Made by a program: the position numbers and the translations under genes. Below, piece after piece: positions 11,657-21,719 of a stretch of DNA of 64,000 nucleotides; within the stretch, counting starts at the first letter, position 1, and each line of letters starts with the position of its first letter. A model generated the notes under the pieces. That model ran no database searches. It was not told the DNA's origin and was given only the letters and a program-made list of their open reading frames with translations. The stretch is from Neocallimastix lanati (nom. inval.) (lineage: Eukaryota > Neocallimastigomycota > Neocallimastigomycetes > Neocallimastigales > Neocallimastigaceae): NCBI GenBank assembly GCA_016946835.1, contig JACVTC010000017.1, forward strand, positions 891,001 to 955,000, read 5' to 3'.

Positions 11657-11904
11657 CAGGGAAGAGAATACACTTCCAAAAACTTTATTAAATTTTATTT
11701 TAAAAAATACATGTAGGTGAAAAGTACATTAGAAATTAAAAATAAAAAATTAAAAAATAAAAAATAAAAAATAAAAAAGCTCGAAAATACTATGTATTTC
11801 GGCAAGTTGTACTATGCGGGAATTTTACCCTTCCTATCAAATAAAAAAGAAATAAAATATTACTACTATTACTGTTACTATAATCGAGATTATAGCAACA
11901 GTAA
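11625..11904 (-). mobile_element. LINE 3' UTR fragment, second copy (CCCTGTCTA end)
   Basis: T run 11625-11653 is the poly(A) tail on the minus strand, followed by AGACAGGGAAGAGAATACAC. The UTR repeats the previous fragment, including the TTTCGGCAAGTTGTACTATG word (about 11797-11816). Matching sequence ends near 11840; the rest up to 11904 is ACTATTACTGTTACTATAATC-type low complexity. Confidence 0.7.
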
Positions 11905-11998
11905 TTTTTTTTTTTTTTATAGCCGCAATTATTGCGAACTTTAATCTTTATTTATTTATTCTTATATAAAATACATGAAAGCAACAGTAATAATAGTA
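11905..11998 (-). mobile_element. Short LINE 3' UTR fragment (GCGGCTAT end)
   Basis: T run 11905-11916 followed by ATAGCCGCAATTATTGCGAA is the minus-strand version of the 3' end seen at 9446 and 20343. Only about 70 bases of the UTR are present, followed by AGCAACAGTAATAATAG-type sequence. Confidence 0.7.
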
Positions 11999-12081
11999 AG
12001 CTGTAATTAGTACACCTGATATAGGTTATTCCTTTTCCATCAACCCTCTATGGACCTGGAAAAACAGTCCACATCATTGGG
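11999..12081 (-). repeat. Repeat R, 5' end fragment abutting the large inverted repeat
   Basis: On the minus strand this matches 4823-4905, with the words GATGTGGACTGTTTTTCC and GGTGTACTAATTACAG. It ends exactly where the left arm of the transporter inverted repeat begins (12082), so the edge of the palindrome coincides with a retroelement junction. Confidence 0.65.
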
Positions 12082-12761
12082 AATTTTATCAAATTAAATA
12101 TTAAAACTTATTTAAGATATATAACTCCATCATTTAATCTATTATTAAAATATATCCTTTACTCGATTATTACCATTTCCTACCTTTCATATTTCAATAT
12201 ATTACACATTTAAACATTACCAATAAATCTTAATACTCTTCCAACATTTTACAAAAACTATGACTACAATAATACAAACATTATTTAATTACATTAATTA
12301 CTACAAATTCATTCCCTCTTACTATATTTCTAAATTTAAAACACACAAACAATAAATAAATAATTAATTAAAATTTAAAATTTTTACTTCACTTTTTGAT
12401 TTTTATTTTTTCTATTTTATTTAAATTTTTATTTTTTAATTTTATTTAAATTTTTATTTTAATTTTTATTTTATTATTTGAATATTTTGAACAACAATTG
12501 AAATTAATTATTATTTTATTTTTATTCTTTTTTATTTTCTTATTTAATTTTAATTTTATTTTATTATTTTTATCCTATTATAAAATTTCTATTTCTTTTA
12601 TTTTTTTTTTTATCATTAAGTTCATTATTAATCTTACTTTTAATAAAGAGTAAAATTAATATTTCTATTAATTTTCAATTTATTGCACTAATATTATCAT
12701 TTAATAAAATAATCTTCTTTTAATCTTAATCTTTCTTCGTATTATCTTACTTTCAAGACAT

Positions 12762-14279
12762 TTAAGCCTTACCAGCCATCTTAGCATCCATTTCATCAAT
12801 ACTAAGACCCTTACATTCAATAACGTAGAATTGAGAGTAAACCCAGGCAAGGAGACAAGCAGCAGCGAAAAGAAGGAAAGTCTTAGTAGACCAGGCCTTC
12901 ATAAGAGCTGGACCGACGAAAGCAATAATCCAGTTGTTAAGGAAGTTAGAGACGGTACCAACAGCAGAACCCTTGACTCTGACACGGAGTGGGAAAACTT
13001 CAGCTTGGTAGACCCATGGGACTGGACCCCAGGTCCAGGCGAAGGAGAAGACGAATAAGAAGACAGAGGCGACAGCAAGGTATTGCCAGACTTTACCATT
13101 GTCAGTTTGAGTTGAGCAAGCCCAAGTGGAAACGTGGAAGACCATCATCATAAGAGATCCAACAACTAATAAAGTCTTACGACCTAATCTTTCAATACCC
13201 CACATACCTGGGAAGGTAGAAACGAAGTTGACAAAGTTGTTGATAATTGGAAGAACAACAGTAGACATGAACTTAGAGAAACCAATTTCATCGTAAATTT
13301 GAGATTGGTAGTACATAATAACGTTAATACCAGTCCATTGTTGGAAAAGTTGCATTAAGAAGGTAATGAAGGTACGACGACGAATAACTGGTGAGAAAAG
13401 TTCACCGAAGGATGAGGATCCAGCAGCACGAGTAGCAGCAACATCTTCTTGAATAGCCTTAAGTTCACTTTGGACAAGTTCGTCAGAGGTAGAGGTAGCG
13501 TTAAGCTTGGCTAAAACTTCAACAGCTTCTTCATCACGGTCCTTAGAACATAACCAACGTGGTGACTTTGGAAGGAAACTCATAAGAATGGCAAGACCAA
13601 GACCTGGAACAACTTGGAATAAAAGAGCAAATCTCCATTCGAAGTTGGCAACTTCAGCCCAGATATCAGATCTAGTTACACCTAAACCAGCTGGACTAGA
13701 GTTAGTGTAGTACCAGACAATAGAGTTAATGATGGCAGCAACAATAATACCGAAAGTAGTCATAAGTTGGTAGCAGGAAGAAAGAGTACCTCTAATCTTG
13801 GCTGGAGCTACTTCAGAAATGTAAGTTGGACAAAGGACACCATTACAACCAATGGAAAGACCAGTAATAAGACGACCAACGGCAATCATAATCCAAGAAC
13901 GAGCAGAAAGACCTTGAATGACAGCACCACAAGTGAAGATACAGGCACCAATCATAATGGTTCTTTGACGACCATACTTTTCACCAAGGTAAGTAGCCAT
14001 AAGAGCACCACAGAGGGCACCAAGGACGAAACTGGAGGTAATAATACCTTCAAGAGTAGCCTTGTTACCAGCTTCAGTTAACTTACGGTACATCATCTTA
14101 GCCTTATCAGTGGTATCCTTACCATTTTCATCAAGAGCATCACCATTCCAGCTGTGGAATTTGAAGAAGATACGGAAAGCGTCCATAACAAGGACGACGT
14201 TCATGACACCGACTTCGTAACCGAAAAGAAGACCACCAAATGAGGCAGTAAGTGCGACTAAAAATTGAAACTTGTTCAT
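12762..14279 (-). CDS. MFS sugar transporter (sugar porter family), copy 1
   Basis: A 505-aa single-exon gene of the major facilitator superfamily, sugar porter type, expected to carry hexose or pentose across the plasma membrane through 12 membrane helices. Family motifs are in order: GGLLFGYEVGVMN near the N-terminus, GEKYGRQR after helix 2, VGRLITGLSIG and PTYISEVAPAKIRG in helices 4-5. Then come PKSPRWLCSKDRDEEA before the central loop, QQWTGINVIMYY in helix 7, ERLGRKT, WGPVPWVYQAEVFPLRVR in helix 10, and C-terminal ECKGLSIDEMD. Length is typical of fungal hexose transporters. The Asp common in GYDTG is Glu here. Codons strongly favour C/T-ending GGT, GCT, ATC and CTT forms, unlike neighbouring DNA, suggesting high expression. 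The substrate cannot be told from the sequence. It is identical in protein to the gene at 16143 and divergent from it. Confidence 0.95.
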   Translation of the reverse strand: MNKFQFLVALTASFGGLLFGYEVGVMNVVLVMDAFRIFFKFHSWNGDALDENGKDTTDKAKMMYRKLTEAGNKATLEGIITSSFVLGALCGALMATYLGEKYGRQRTIMIGACIFTCGAVIQGLSARSWIMIAVGRLITGLSIGCNGVLCPTYISEVAPAKIRGTLSSCYQLMTTFGIIVAAIINSIVWYYTNSSPAGLGVTRSDIWAEVANFEWRFALLFQVVPGLGLAILMSFLPKSPRWLCSKDRDEEAVEVLAKLNATSTSDELVQSELKAIQEDVAATRAAGSSSFGELFSPVIRRRTFITFLMQLFQQWTGINVIMYYQSQIYDEIGFSKFMSTVVLPIINNFVNFVSTFPGMWGIERLGRKTLLVVGSLMMMVFHVSTWACSTQTDNGKVWQYLAVASVFLFVFSFAWTWGPVPWVYQAEVFPLRVRVKGSAVGTVSNFLNNWIIAFVGPALMKAWSTKTFLLFAAACLLAWVYSQFYVIECKGLSIDEMDAKMAGKA

Positions 14280-14364
14280 TTTTTTTAAACTTAACTTAAA
14301 TTAATTATATTATTACTTATTTAATAATATTTTGTTTTTTTAAATTTTACACGGAAATTTTCTA

Positions 14365-14373
14365 CTTTTTATA
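14365..14373 (-). promoter_or_regulatory. TATA-like box upstream of transporter copy 1
   Basis: The minus strand reads TATAAAAAG 86-94 bases upstream of the start codon at 14279. It is the mirror of 16049-16057 inside the identical part of the inverted repeat. In such AT-rich DNA the match is weak evidence, but the GC-bearing block around it (CTCGACAATAATCAC, TTTCCGTG) stands out from the background. Confidence 0.35.
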
Positions 14374-14648
14374 GTGATTATTGTCGAGTACTATTAACCA
14401 GCTCATTCATTTTATATTAATAAATATGTTCATAATATATGGATATAATATAATGTTACACTTGCTCCGTATATTAACAATATTAATATTGTAAAAAATT
14501 TTATATATTGGCTGGTTTCAACTATTCAATTAAAAATTAATATTAAAAATTTGTAATAATAAATCTTATTACCTATAATAAATAAATATAATTTAATTAC
14601 ATATGATTATAATTGAAAAAAATAAAAAAATATATATAATAAAAAAAG

Positions 14649-14853
14649 AAAAATCGAAACAATTCTATATAAAAATATTAATAATATTATATAATACAAT
14701 ATATAATAATAAAATTGTATTTTATATTTTTTAAATTAAAGCATAAATACAAAAAATCGAAACAATTCTATATAAAAATATTAATAATATTATATTATAC
14801 AATATATAATAATAAAATTTTATTTTATATTTTTTTAATTAAAGCATAAATAC
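14649..14853 (+). repeat. ~103-bp tandem duplication in the spacer
   Basis: Two units start with AAATCGAAACAATTC (near 14651 and 14754) and end with TTAAAGCATAAATAC, differing at a few positions. Neither is repeated elsewhere in the window as far as I can see. Confidence 0.75.
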
Positions 14854-15395
14854 AAAAAATAATAAATAAAGTTTATCAAATAATAACTTTAAAATACGTA
14901 TATTAAAAATTGTATAAATTTAATAAAGTAATAATGGTTGGTATCTTATTGGGCGAAGTAATTTATTTATTTAATAGTATTAATAATATTATTTCCATTT
15001 TTAATACATATTTTTATGAAGTAATTTAATAATATGATATTTTTGTTACGATTGTAATTGCATTGTATTGTGAATTAATATTATGAAAAAATTTCTTTTA
15101 TATATTACTATTTAATTATAAAATATTTTAAAATATTAATAAATAATTATTCAGTTTAGTATTATAATAAGTATAATATAAGTATAAAAATATTTGTAAT
15201 TATAGACTTTATAATATTATAAAAATATAATAAAATTATAAAAATTTAATCAAAATAAATATATTTACATAACTTAGAATTTATGTTTAAAATATTATTT
15301 TTATATTAATTTTAGTATATTATAGGATTTATTGTTTTACATAAATTTATTCTATAACACGTTATTTTTAGTAATAATTAATTTTTTAATTAATG

Positions 15396-15447
15396 TGTAT
15401 AATGATATCACATGTTTTATTAATAAAACATGTGATATCATTATACA
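15396..15447. repeat. Perfect 52-bp palindrome
   Basis: Two 26-base arms meet without a loop at TTATTAATAA. The left arm begins TGTATAATGATATCACATG and the right arm is its exact complement. It lies 211 bp off the centre of the large inverted repeat, so it is not its symmetry axis. Imperfect symmetry continues a little beyond both ends. Confidence 0.9.
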
Positions 15448-16048
15448 AATTAATTTTTTTTTATGTAATTATTAAAAAAATAATTTATTAATAATTTTTT
15501 TATTTCCATTTATATCATATTCTAATTCTATTAAAATAATATATTTGTTTCGAAAAAAAATAGGGACCTTTTTTTATTAATCATAAAATTTAATATATTA
15601 ATTATAAATTTATTTTTTATAACTTTAAATATTATAATATTTAATTATTAAAAATATTAAAAATTTAATATAAAAAAATTTTATTCATTTTGGAATTATT
15701 TGAATTCCTTTCATTTTTCGAAAAAGAATAATTTCGTTTAATTTTTATTTTTTAATATATTATTTTATTAAATAATTTATTATTATTATTTTTGAACATT
15801 ATAAATATATCAAATTAAAATGTAATTAAATTATATTTATTTATTATAGGTAATAAGATTTATTATTACAAATTTTTAATATTAATTTTTAATTGAATAG
15901 TTGAAACCAGCCAATATATAAAATTTTTTACAATATTAATATTGTTAATATACGGAGCAAGTGTAACATTATATTATATCCATATATTATGAACATATTT
16001 ATTAATATAAAATGAATGAGCTGGTTAATAGTACTCGACAATAATCAC

Positions 16049-16057
16049 TATAAAAAG
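16049..16057 (+). promoter_or_regulatory. TATA-like box upstream of transporter copy 2
   Basis: TATAAAAAG, 86-94 bases upstream of the ATG at 16143, in the part of the arm that matches copy 1 exactly. A GCCAAT word also lies further up near 15909. Both are only suggestive in DNA of this composition. Confidence 0.35.
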
Positions 16058-16142
16058 TAGAAAATTTCCGTGTAAAATTTAAAAAAACAAAATATTATTA
16101 AATAAGTAATAATATAATTAATTTAAGTTAAGTTTAAAAAAA

Positions 16143-17660
16143 ATGAACAAGTTTCAATTTTTAGTCGCACTTACTGCCTCATTTGGTGGTCTTCTTTTCG
16201 GTTACGAAGTCGGTGTCATGAACGTCGTCCTTGTTATGGACGCTTTCCGTATCTTCTTCAAATTCCACAGCTGGAATGGTGATGCTCTTGATGAAAATGG
16301 TAAGGATACCACTGATAAGGCTAAGATGATGTACCGTAAGTTAACTGAAGCTGGTAACAAGGCTACTCTTGAAGGTATTATTACCTCCAGTTTCGTCCTT
16401 GGTGCCCTCTGTGGTGCTCTTATGGCTACTTACCTTGGTGAAAAGTATGGTCGTCAAAGAACCATTATGATTGGTGCCTGTATCTTCACTTGTGGTGCTG
16501 TCATTCAAGGTCTTTCTGCTCGTTCTTGGATTATGATTGCCGTTGGTCGTCTTATTACTGGTCTTTCCATTGGTTGTAATGGTGTCCTTTGTCCAACTTA
16601 CATTTCTGAAGTAGCTCCAGCCAAGATTAGAGGTACTCTTTCTTCCTGCTACCAACTTATGACTACTTTCGGTATTATTGTTGCTGCCATCATTAACTCT
16701 ATTGTCTGGTACTACACTAACTCTAGTCCAGCTGGTTTAGGTGTAACTAGATCTGATATCTGGGCTGAAGTTGCCAACTTCGAATGGAGATTTGCTCTTT
16801 TATTCCAAGTTGTTCCAGGTCTTGGTCTTGCCATTCTTATGAGTTTCCTTCCAAAGTCACCACGTTGGTTATGTTCTAAGGACCGTGATGAAGAAGCTGT
16901 TGAAGTTTTAGCCAAGCTTAACGCTACCTCTACCTCTGACGAACTTGTCCAAAGTGAACTTAAGGCTATTCAAGAAGATGTTGCTGCTACTCGTGCTGCT
17001 GGATCCTCATCCTTCGGTGAACTTTTCTCACCAGTTATTCGTCGTCGTACCTTCATTACCTTCTTAATGCAACTTTTCCAACAATGGACTGGTATTAACG
17101 TTATTATGTACTACCAATCTCAAATTTACGATGAAATTGGTTTCTCTAAGTTCATGTCTACTGTTGTTCTTCCAATTATCAACAACTTTGTCAACTTCGT
17201 TTCTACCTTCCCAGGTATGTGGGGTATTGAAAGATTAGGTCGTAAGACTTTATTAGTTGTTGGATCTCTTATGATGATGGTCTTCCACGTTTCCACTTGG
17301 GCTTGCTCAACTCAAACTGACAATGGTAAAGTCTGGCAATACCTTGCTGTCGCCTCTGTCTTCTTATTCGTCTTCTCCTTCGCCTGGACCTGGGGTCCAG
17401 TCCCATGGGTCTACCAAGCTGAAGTTTTCCCACTCCGTGTCAGAGTCAAGGGTTCTGCTGTTGGTACCGTCTCTAACTTCCTTAACAACTGGATTATTGC
17501 TTTCGTCGGTCCAGCTCTTATGAAGGCCTGGTCTACTAAGACTTTCCTTCTTTTCGCTGCTGCTTGTCTCCTTGCCTGGGTTTACTCTCAATTCTACGTT
17601 ATTGAATGTAAGGGTCTTAGTATTGATGAAATGGATGCTAAGATGGCTGGTAAGGCTTAA
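16143..17660 (+). CDS. MFS sugar transporter (sugar porter family), copy 2
   Basis: This has the same 505-aa protein as the minus-strand gene at 12762-14279, and alternative-frame translations also match, so the genes are identical at synonymous sites too. The ATG at 16143 follows an A-rich leader and is the only start giving the full first helix with GGLLFGYE. All sugar-porter signatures are present (PTYISEVAPAKIRG, PKSPRWL, QQWTGIN, ERLGRK, GPVPWVYQAEVFP). It should act in the plasma membrane as a facilitator or proton symporter for sugars; the sequence does not settle which. The two genes are transcribed away from each other with separate but identical proximal promoters, which would double gene dosage. 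No intron is seen. Confidence 0.95.
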   Translation: MNKFQFLVALTASFGGLLFGYEVGVMNVVLVMDAFRIFFKFHSWNGDALDENGKDTTDKAKMMYRKLTEAGNKATLEGIITSSFVLGALCGALMATYLGEKYGRQRTIMIGACIFTCGAVIQGLSARSWIMIAVGRLITGLSIGCNGVLCPTYISEVAPAKIRGTLSSCYQLMTTFGIIVAAIINSIVWYYTNSSPAGLGVTRSDIWAEVANFEWRFALLFQVVPGLGLAILMSFLPKSPRWLCSKDRDEEAVEVLAKLNATSTSDELVQSELKAIQEDVAATRAAGSSSFGELFSPVIRRRTFITFLMQLFQQWTGINVIMYYQSQIYDEIGFSKFMSTVVLPIINNFVNFVSTFPGMWGIERLGRKTLLVVGSLMMMVFHVSTWACSTQTDNGKVWQYLAVASVFLFVFSFAWTWGPVPWVYQAEVFPLRVRVKGSAVGTVSNFLNNWIIAFVGPALMKAWSTKTFLLFAAACLLAWVYSQFYVIECKGLSIDEMDAKMAGKA

Positions 17661-18385
17661 ATGTCTTGAAAGTGAGATAATACGAAAAAAGATTAAGGTT
17701 AAAAGAAGGTTATTTTATTAAATGATAATATTAGTGCAATAAATTGAAAATAAATAGAAATATTAATTTTACTCTTTATTAAAAGTAAGATTAATAATGA
17801 ACTTAATGATAAAAAAAAAAATAAAAGAAATAGAAATTTTATAATAGGATAAAAATAATAAAATAAAATTAAAATTAAATAAGAAAATAAAAAAGAATAA
17901 AAATAAAATAAAAATTAATTTCAATTGTTGTTCAAAATATTCAAATAATAAAATAAAATTAAAAAATAAAAATTTAAATAAAATAGAAAAAATAAAAATC
18001 AAAAAGTGAAGTAAAAATTTTAAATTTTAATTAATTATTTATTTATTGTTTGTGTGTTTTAAATTTAGAAAAATAATAAGAGGGAATGAATTTGTAATAA
18101 TTAATGTAATTAAATAATGTTTGTGTTATTGTAGTCATAGTTTTTGTAAAATGTTGGAAGAGTATTAAGTTTTATTGGTAATGTTTAAATGTAATATATT
18201 GAAATATGAAAGGTAGGAGTTGGTAACAGTTGTTGAGTAAAGGATATATTTTAATAATATAAAGTAAATATGAAAGTAAATATGAAAGTTATATATCTTA
18301 AATAAATTTTAATATTTAATTTGATAAAGTTATTTTTAATTTCAAAAGTATTAAATTATACATTATACAATTATTTTATTCAAAT

Positions 18386-19067
18386 AATTCAGAAGATTGC
18401 CCTAAATGTTGCCCTTGTACCTAGCTTTTCTCACTGGATCTTTGCCTGTAAAGAATTGGAAAATTACAGAAATAAATCTTTACCTTTTCTAGATGATCTC
18501 TTTTTGAAGTTTGCATTGATAATTGAACAAAAATCCTTGGATGTTTCTTTAGATTCAGAAAAGGATTATGATAATAATATTTATTATTATATATTGAGTG
18601 CACTTCTTGGTGGGCGTTCAATATATTCAAAAATTAAAGTTAATGATGGGGAACAAAGACAATTAGTTGACAATATTTTTAAACAAAGTTCAACTTCGTC
18701 AACTGTTCCGTATTTTGTGGGGATTGCGGAATTTTTAACAAACGTAATACCATTAATTTGTCGATCTTTTAGTTTGATGATGAAATGGTATTCCGTTGAA
18801 TCTACCGTTACCAAGAGCGTCGACGTCGAAATGATAAGGCATGGATTTTCACCTCCAGATACAGATTCGATTGATAACACTAATACTGAAATTATTACTC
18901 ACAATAATGGACGTGGTGTTATTATCGAGGAATGGGAAAAGTTAGAGGCTATTGCTTCTAACGCACTTTTATAATTTTATAATATATAATATTTTATTTC
19001 ATGTATTTTATTTGTTAATTTCATGTAATTTTATTATTATTATAAATTAAATAAAGTTTTCTCTAAG

Positions 19068-19114
<47 letters not shown>
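18386..19114 (+). mobile_element. 5'-truncated LINE tail, copy-2 subfamily
   Basis: Nearly identical to 4050-4780 of the copy-2 LINE, ending in AAGTCT and 44 A (19071-19114). Coding sequence runs from the Cys/His cluster to the KSVDVEMIRHG tail and ends at 18974. A deletion of about 14 bases near 18418 removes part of the cysteine cluster (CPKC..PC then directly CCTAGC) and shifts the frame. A 12-base in-frame deletion removes HEMT after FSPP. The high identity to copy 2 suggests a recent insertion. Confidence 0.85.
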
Positions 19115-19116
<2 letters not shown>

Positions 19117-19869
19117 GTGGCAACCTAACAAATGATATTGTTAATAGTAATAATGATTACAGCAACAGTAATAATAGTAATAGTAATAATAGTAATAGAA
19201 ATAGTAAATAATTGAAATAGTAATAATAGTTATTGTAATAATAGTTATAATAATATTAGTAATAGTATTATTAGTAATGTTAGTAATAGTATTGAAAATA
19301 ATGAGTATGTTGATTCTAGTGTGTGTGAAAAAGTGTTTAATTTCCTTCTTGGAGGTCGAAGTATTAATAACAGTACAAGGAAATGGAAGGATCTATTTAA
19401 GTGCCAGATGAAATCAGGTGCTTATTCTGATACACCATTCTTGGTGGTTATTGCGGCACTTCTTCAATAGATTATACCTATTGCTATTGGCCAGCAATGG
19501 TCTTTGTTCAATAGGTTCAAATCGAATCGTACTACTACTCCCAAGAGCGTCAATACTGAAGAAACAGTAAGACAGGCCAGCAGGACTAGCGCAACCAATG
19601 AAAATAATAAATTTATATCTTAAAATTATGATTAACATTATGAAGTCAAAATTAATTATTATACTTCCGTATAATAATGCCCTTGTGTAGTCTTACAGAT
19701 ATTAATTAAATGAAACTAGAATGTTTTATACCATTATTTTATTTTATTTTATTTTTATTTTGTATTTTTTTTGTTTTGTTTTGTTTATTTTTTATTATCT
19801 TTTTTTTCTTTTTATTACATGTATTTTTTTTCAAATATTTAATTAATAAAGATGAAACAAGTTTGCTGC

Positions 19870-19913
<44 letters not shown>
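19115..19913 (+). mobile_element. LINE tail, copy-3-like subfamily
   Basis: Begins TCGTGGCAACCTAACAAATG directly after the previous poly(A). It has a long AGTAAT-type stretch coding for Asn/Ser (19161-19210), then LLGGRSINNSTR, a stop at the position of a Gln codon (TTCAATAGATT near 19466), the tail PKSVNTEETVRQASR and poly(A) at 19874-19913 after GCTGCTATT. A close paralogue of the minus-strand tail at 10748-11363. Confidence 0.8.
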
Positions 19914-19915
<2 letters not shown>

Positions 19916-20360
19916 TATAAATTCGATGCTCGTGTTGCCAAAGCCGCTAAAATGATGGAAGAAGACTGTCCTGAAAGGTGTCCTTGTTGTTAAAGAAAAA
20001 AATAGTAATCCTCAATTGGAACATTGGTTTTCTAAATGCTATCTTTTCCGTGAATTTCGAATGAAATATTTTAAGAATATTGAAATTCTTTATGAAATAT
20101 TTTATATTATTTCCAAATATTGTCCAATAGCTAATAGTAATGTAGACACTGTTATCACAAATATGAATAATATAGAACTAAGTCCTGATTCTGATAATAG
20201 TAACGAAGTATATAATATTAATAATATTAACAATATATTAATTCTGTGTTTTTTTTTTTATTTTTTATTAAAATTAAAAGTTTTCATGTATTTTATATAA
20301 GAATAAATCAATAAAGATTAAAGTTCGCAATAATTGCGGCTATAAAAAAAAAAAAAAAAA
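19914..20360 (+). mobile_element. LINE tail with Cys/His cluster, GCGGCTAT end
   Basis: Coding trace EDCPERCPCC (about 19962-19991), then frame-broken by a TAA and an A run, then LEHWFSKCYLFREF (about 20012-20055), matching the Cys/His module of the other LINEs. Its C-terminal part is short and Asn-rich and lacks the KSVDV tail. The UTR ends TTCGCAATAATTGCGGCTAT with poly(A) 20344-20360. It is probably another deletion derivative. Confidence 0.7.
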
Positions 20361-20877
20361 TTTTCAAAAGTTCATCTGAGTCACCTTTTCCAAAAATTGT
20401 GGGCTTGGCGGAATTCTTAACTAGCGCAATATCTATCATAAGTAGTTCGTTTGAGCTATTATTTGATAGGTATTCCAAATTACCAAACTTAACTAAGAGG
20501 GGTCGACGTCATACTAATAAACTAATAAAGGCATAATGATAATACTAGATCATCATTTATTTCTACGAAAGGTGAATCTCGCCCCAGTAGTTCAATAAAT
20601 GATGAATCCGGAGAGAGTTTCGTAGACACCATACTATCTATTTTAAAGATGTTACTTCTAGGTTTTATTTTATTTCTTTTTTATTTATTAGGAAGGGAAA
20701 ATTCCCGCATAGTTCAATTTGCCGAAATACGTAGTATTTTTGAGCTTTTTTTATTTTTTATTTTTTTTTTTTTTTTTTACTTTTATTTTTATTTTTAATT
20801 TCAAATGTACTTTTTACCTTTATATATTTTTTATAATAAAATTAATAAATTTATGGAAGTATATTCTCTTCCCTGTC

Positions 20878-20910
<33 letters not shown>
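20361..20910 (+). mobile_element. LINE tail, fourth subfamily (CCCTGTCTAT end)
   Basis: The coding trace runs PKIVGLAEFLTSAISIIS (from about 20391), then NLTKR followed by GGTCGACGTC, where an extra G run breaks the frame at the KSVDV tail. After it a different C-terminal extension appears (ESFVDTILSILKMLLLGFI), hydrophobic and shared with 21376-21440. The 3' UTR contains GCCGAAATACGTAGTATTTT and ends CCCTGTCTAT with poly(A) 20881-20910. Fragments of this UTR lie on the minus strand at 11364-11835. Confidence 0.75.
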
Positions 20911-20913
<3 letters not shown>

Positions 20914-21719
20914 GAATCTTTTTAGAGTCTTTCCCTACCATCTTCTTTTTCTAATATTTTAGAATTTTAGAATATGAAAATTTCATAAACAGGTTTTTTT
21001 ATATATTCTTTCTTGGTGTGGAATTTCAGCTTTAGATGAGCAATAATTCGATACTCGATACTGGAGAACGGGGACATTTAAGTGAACAACTCCTAAAAAG
21101 TTCACAGGGGGTCTACTATTCCATATATTGTGGGGCTTGCGGAATATCCTGTTAATACAATATCAATCATCAATAGCTCTCTTGAGTTTACTTCTTGAGA
21201 GGTTTAGTAAAAAACACTTTCATTACCAAGAGTGCCAACATCGTACCGACATGGCAAAAGAATAGTGAAGTTAGAAGTCCTGTTAATTCTCATCAATACA
21301 ACTTTACTAACAGCACAATTCTGATCATAGAACCTATAATAAGTAATTCAATTTTTGATGATCGTTCACGTGGTTCAAGAGAGAATTTAGTGGATACCAC
21401 ACTATCTATTTCAAAGATGTTACTACTTTGTTTTATTATTTTAGATCTAACTGGTAATTATGTTACTTCATTATAGTATACATCACACAGAAAAAAAAAT
21501 TTTTTTTAACACTTTTGAACTTATTTTTATTCTTAATTACATTAGATTTTTTATGATTAATTAAAATTTGTTTTTTTTTTTTTTTTTGTTATTTTACTTA
21601 GTCTTTTACATACATTTTATTTTTTTAACTTTAAATTAAACAATGTATTTTTTTTAAAAAATGTAATACATAAAAATAAATTAAATAAATAAAGCACATG
21701 AAGTGTATTTTCTTCCTAG

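Larger units (their letters stand above)
12082..14602 (-). repeat. Left arm of ~2.5 kb inverted repeat
   Basis: This arm mirrors 15820-18330 about a centre at 15211. Mirror coordinates add up to 30422 through the coding region and the inner flank, which shows no indels there. The inner boundary is the TTTAATTACAT / ATGTAATTAAA pair at 14602/15820. The outer boundary is near GAATTTTATCAAATTAAATA. Inside the gene and its upstream 323 bp I found no differences. The 680 bp downstream of the stop codon differ by several substitutions and small indels. Confidence 0.9.
14603..15819. other. Unique spacer at the centre of the palindrome
   Basis: 1217 bp between the two arms with no gene. It contains a roughly 103-bp tandem duplication (14649-14853) and a 52-bp perfect palindrome (15396-15447). 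It separates the promoters of the two divergent transporter genes. Confidence 0.8.
15820..18330 (+). repeat. Right arm of ~2.5 kb inverted repeat
   Basis: Mirror image of 12082-14602, carrying transporter copy 2 with 323 bp of upstream and about 670 bp of downstream sequence. The outer end is near TTTAATTTGATAAAGTT. Beyond it lie about 55 AT-rich bases and then a truncated LINE at 18386. The downstream flank shows substitutions against the left arm, for example three within 29 bases around 17681-17709. Confidence 0.9.

Noticed and set aside
12831-14081. Plus-strand open frames opposite transporter copy 1 (and the mirror set in 16341-17591)
   Set aside because: They lie antisense within the transporter gene and owe their openness to its codon bias; no homology or independent signal.
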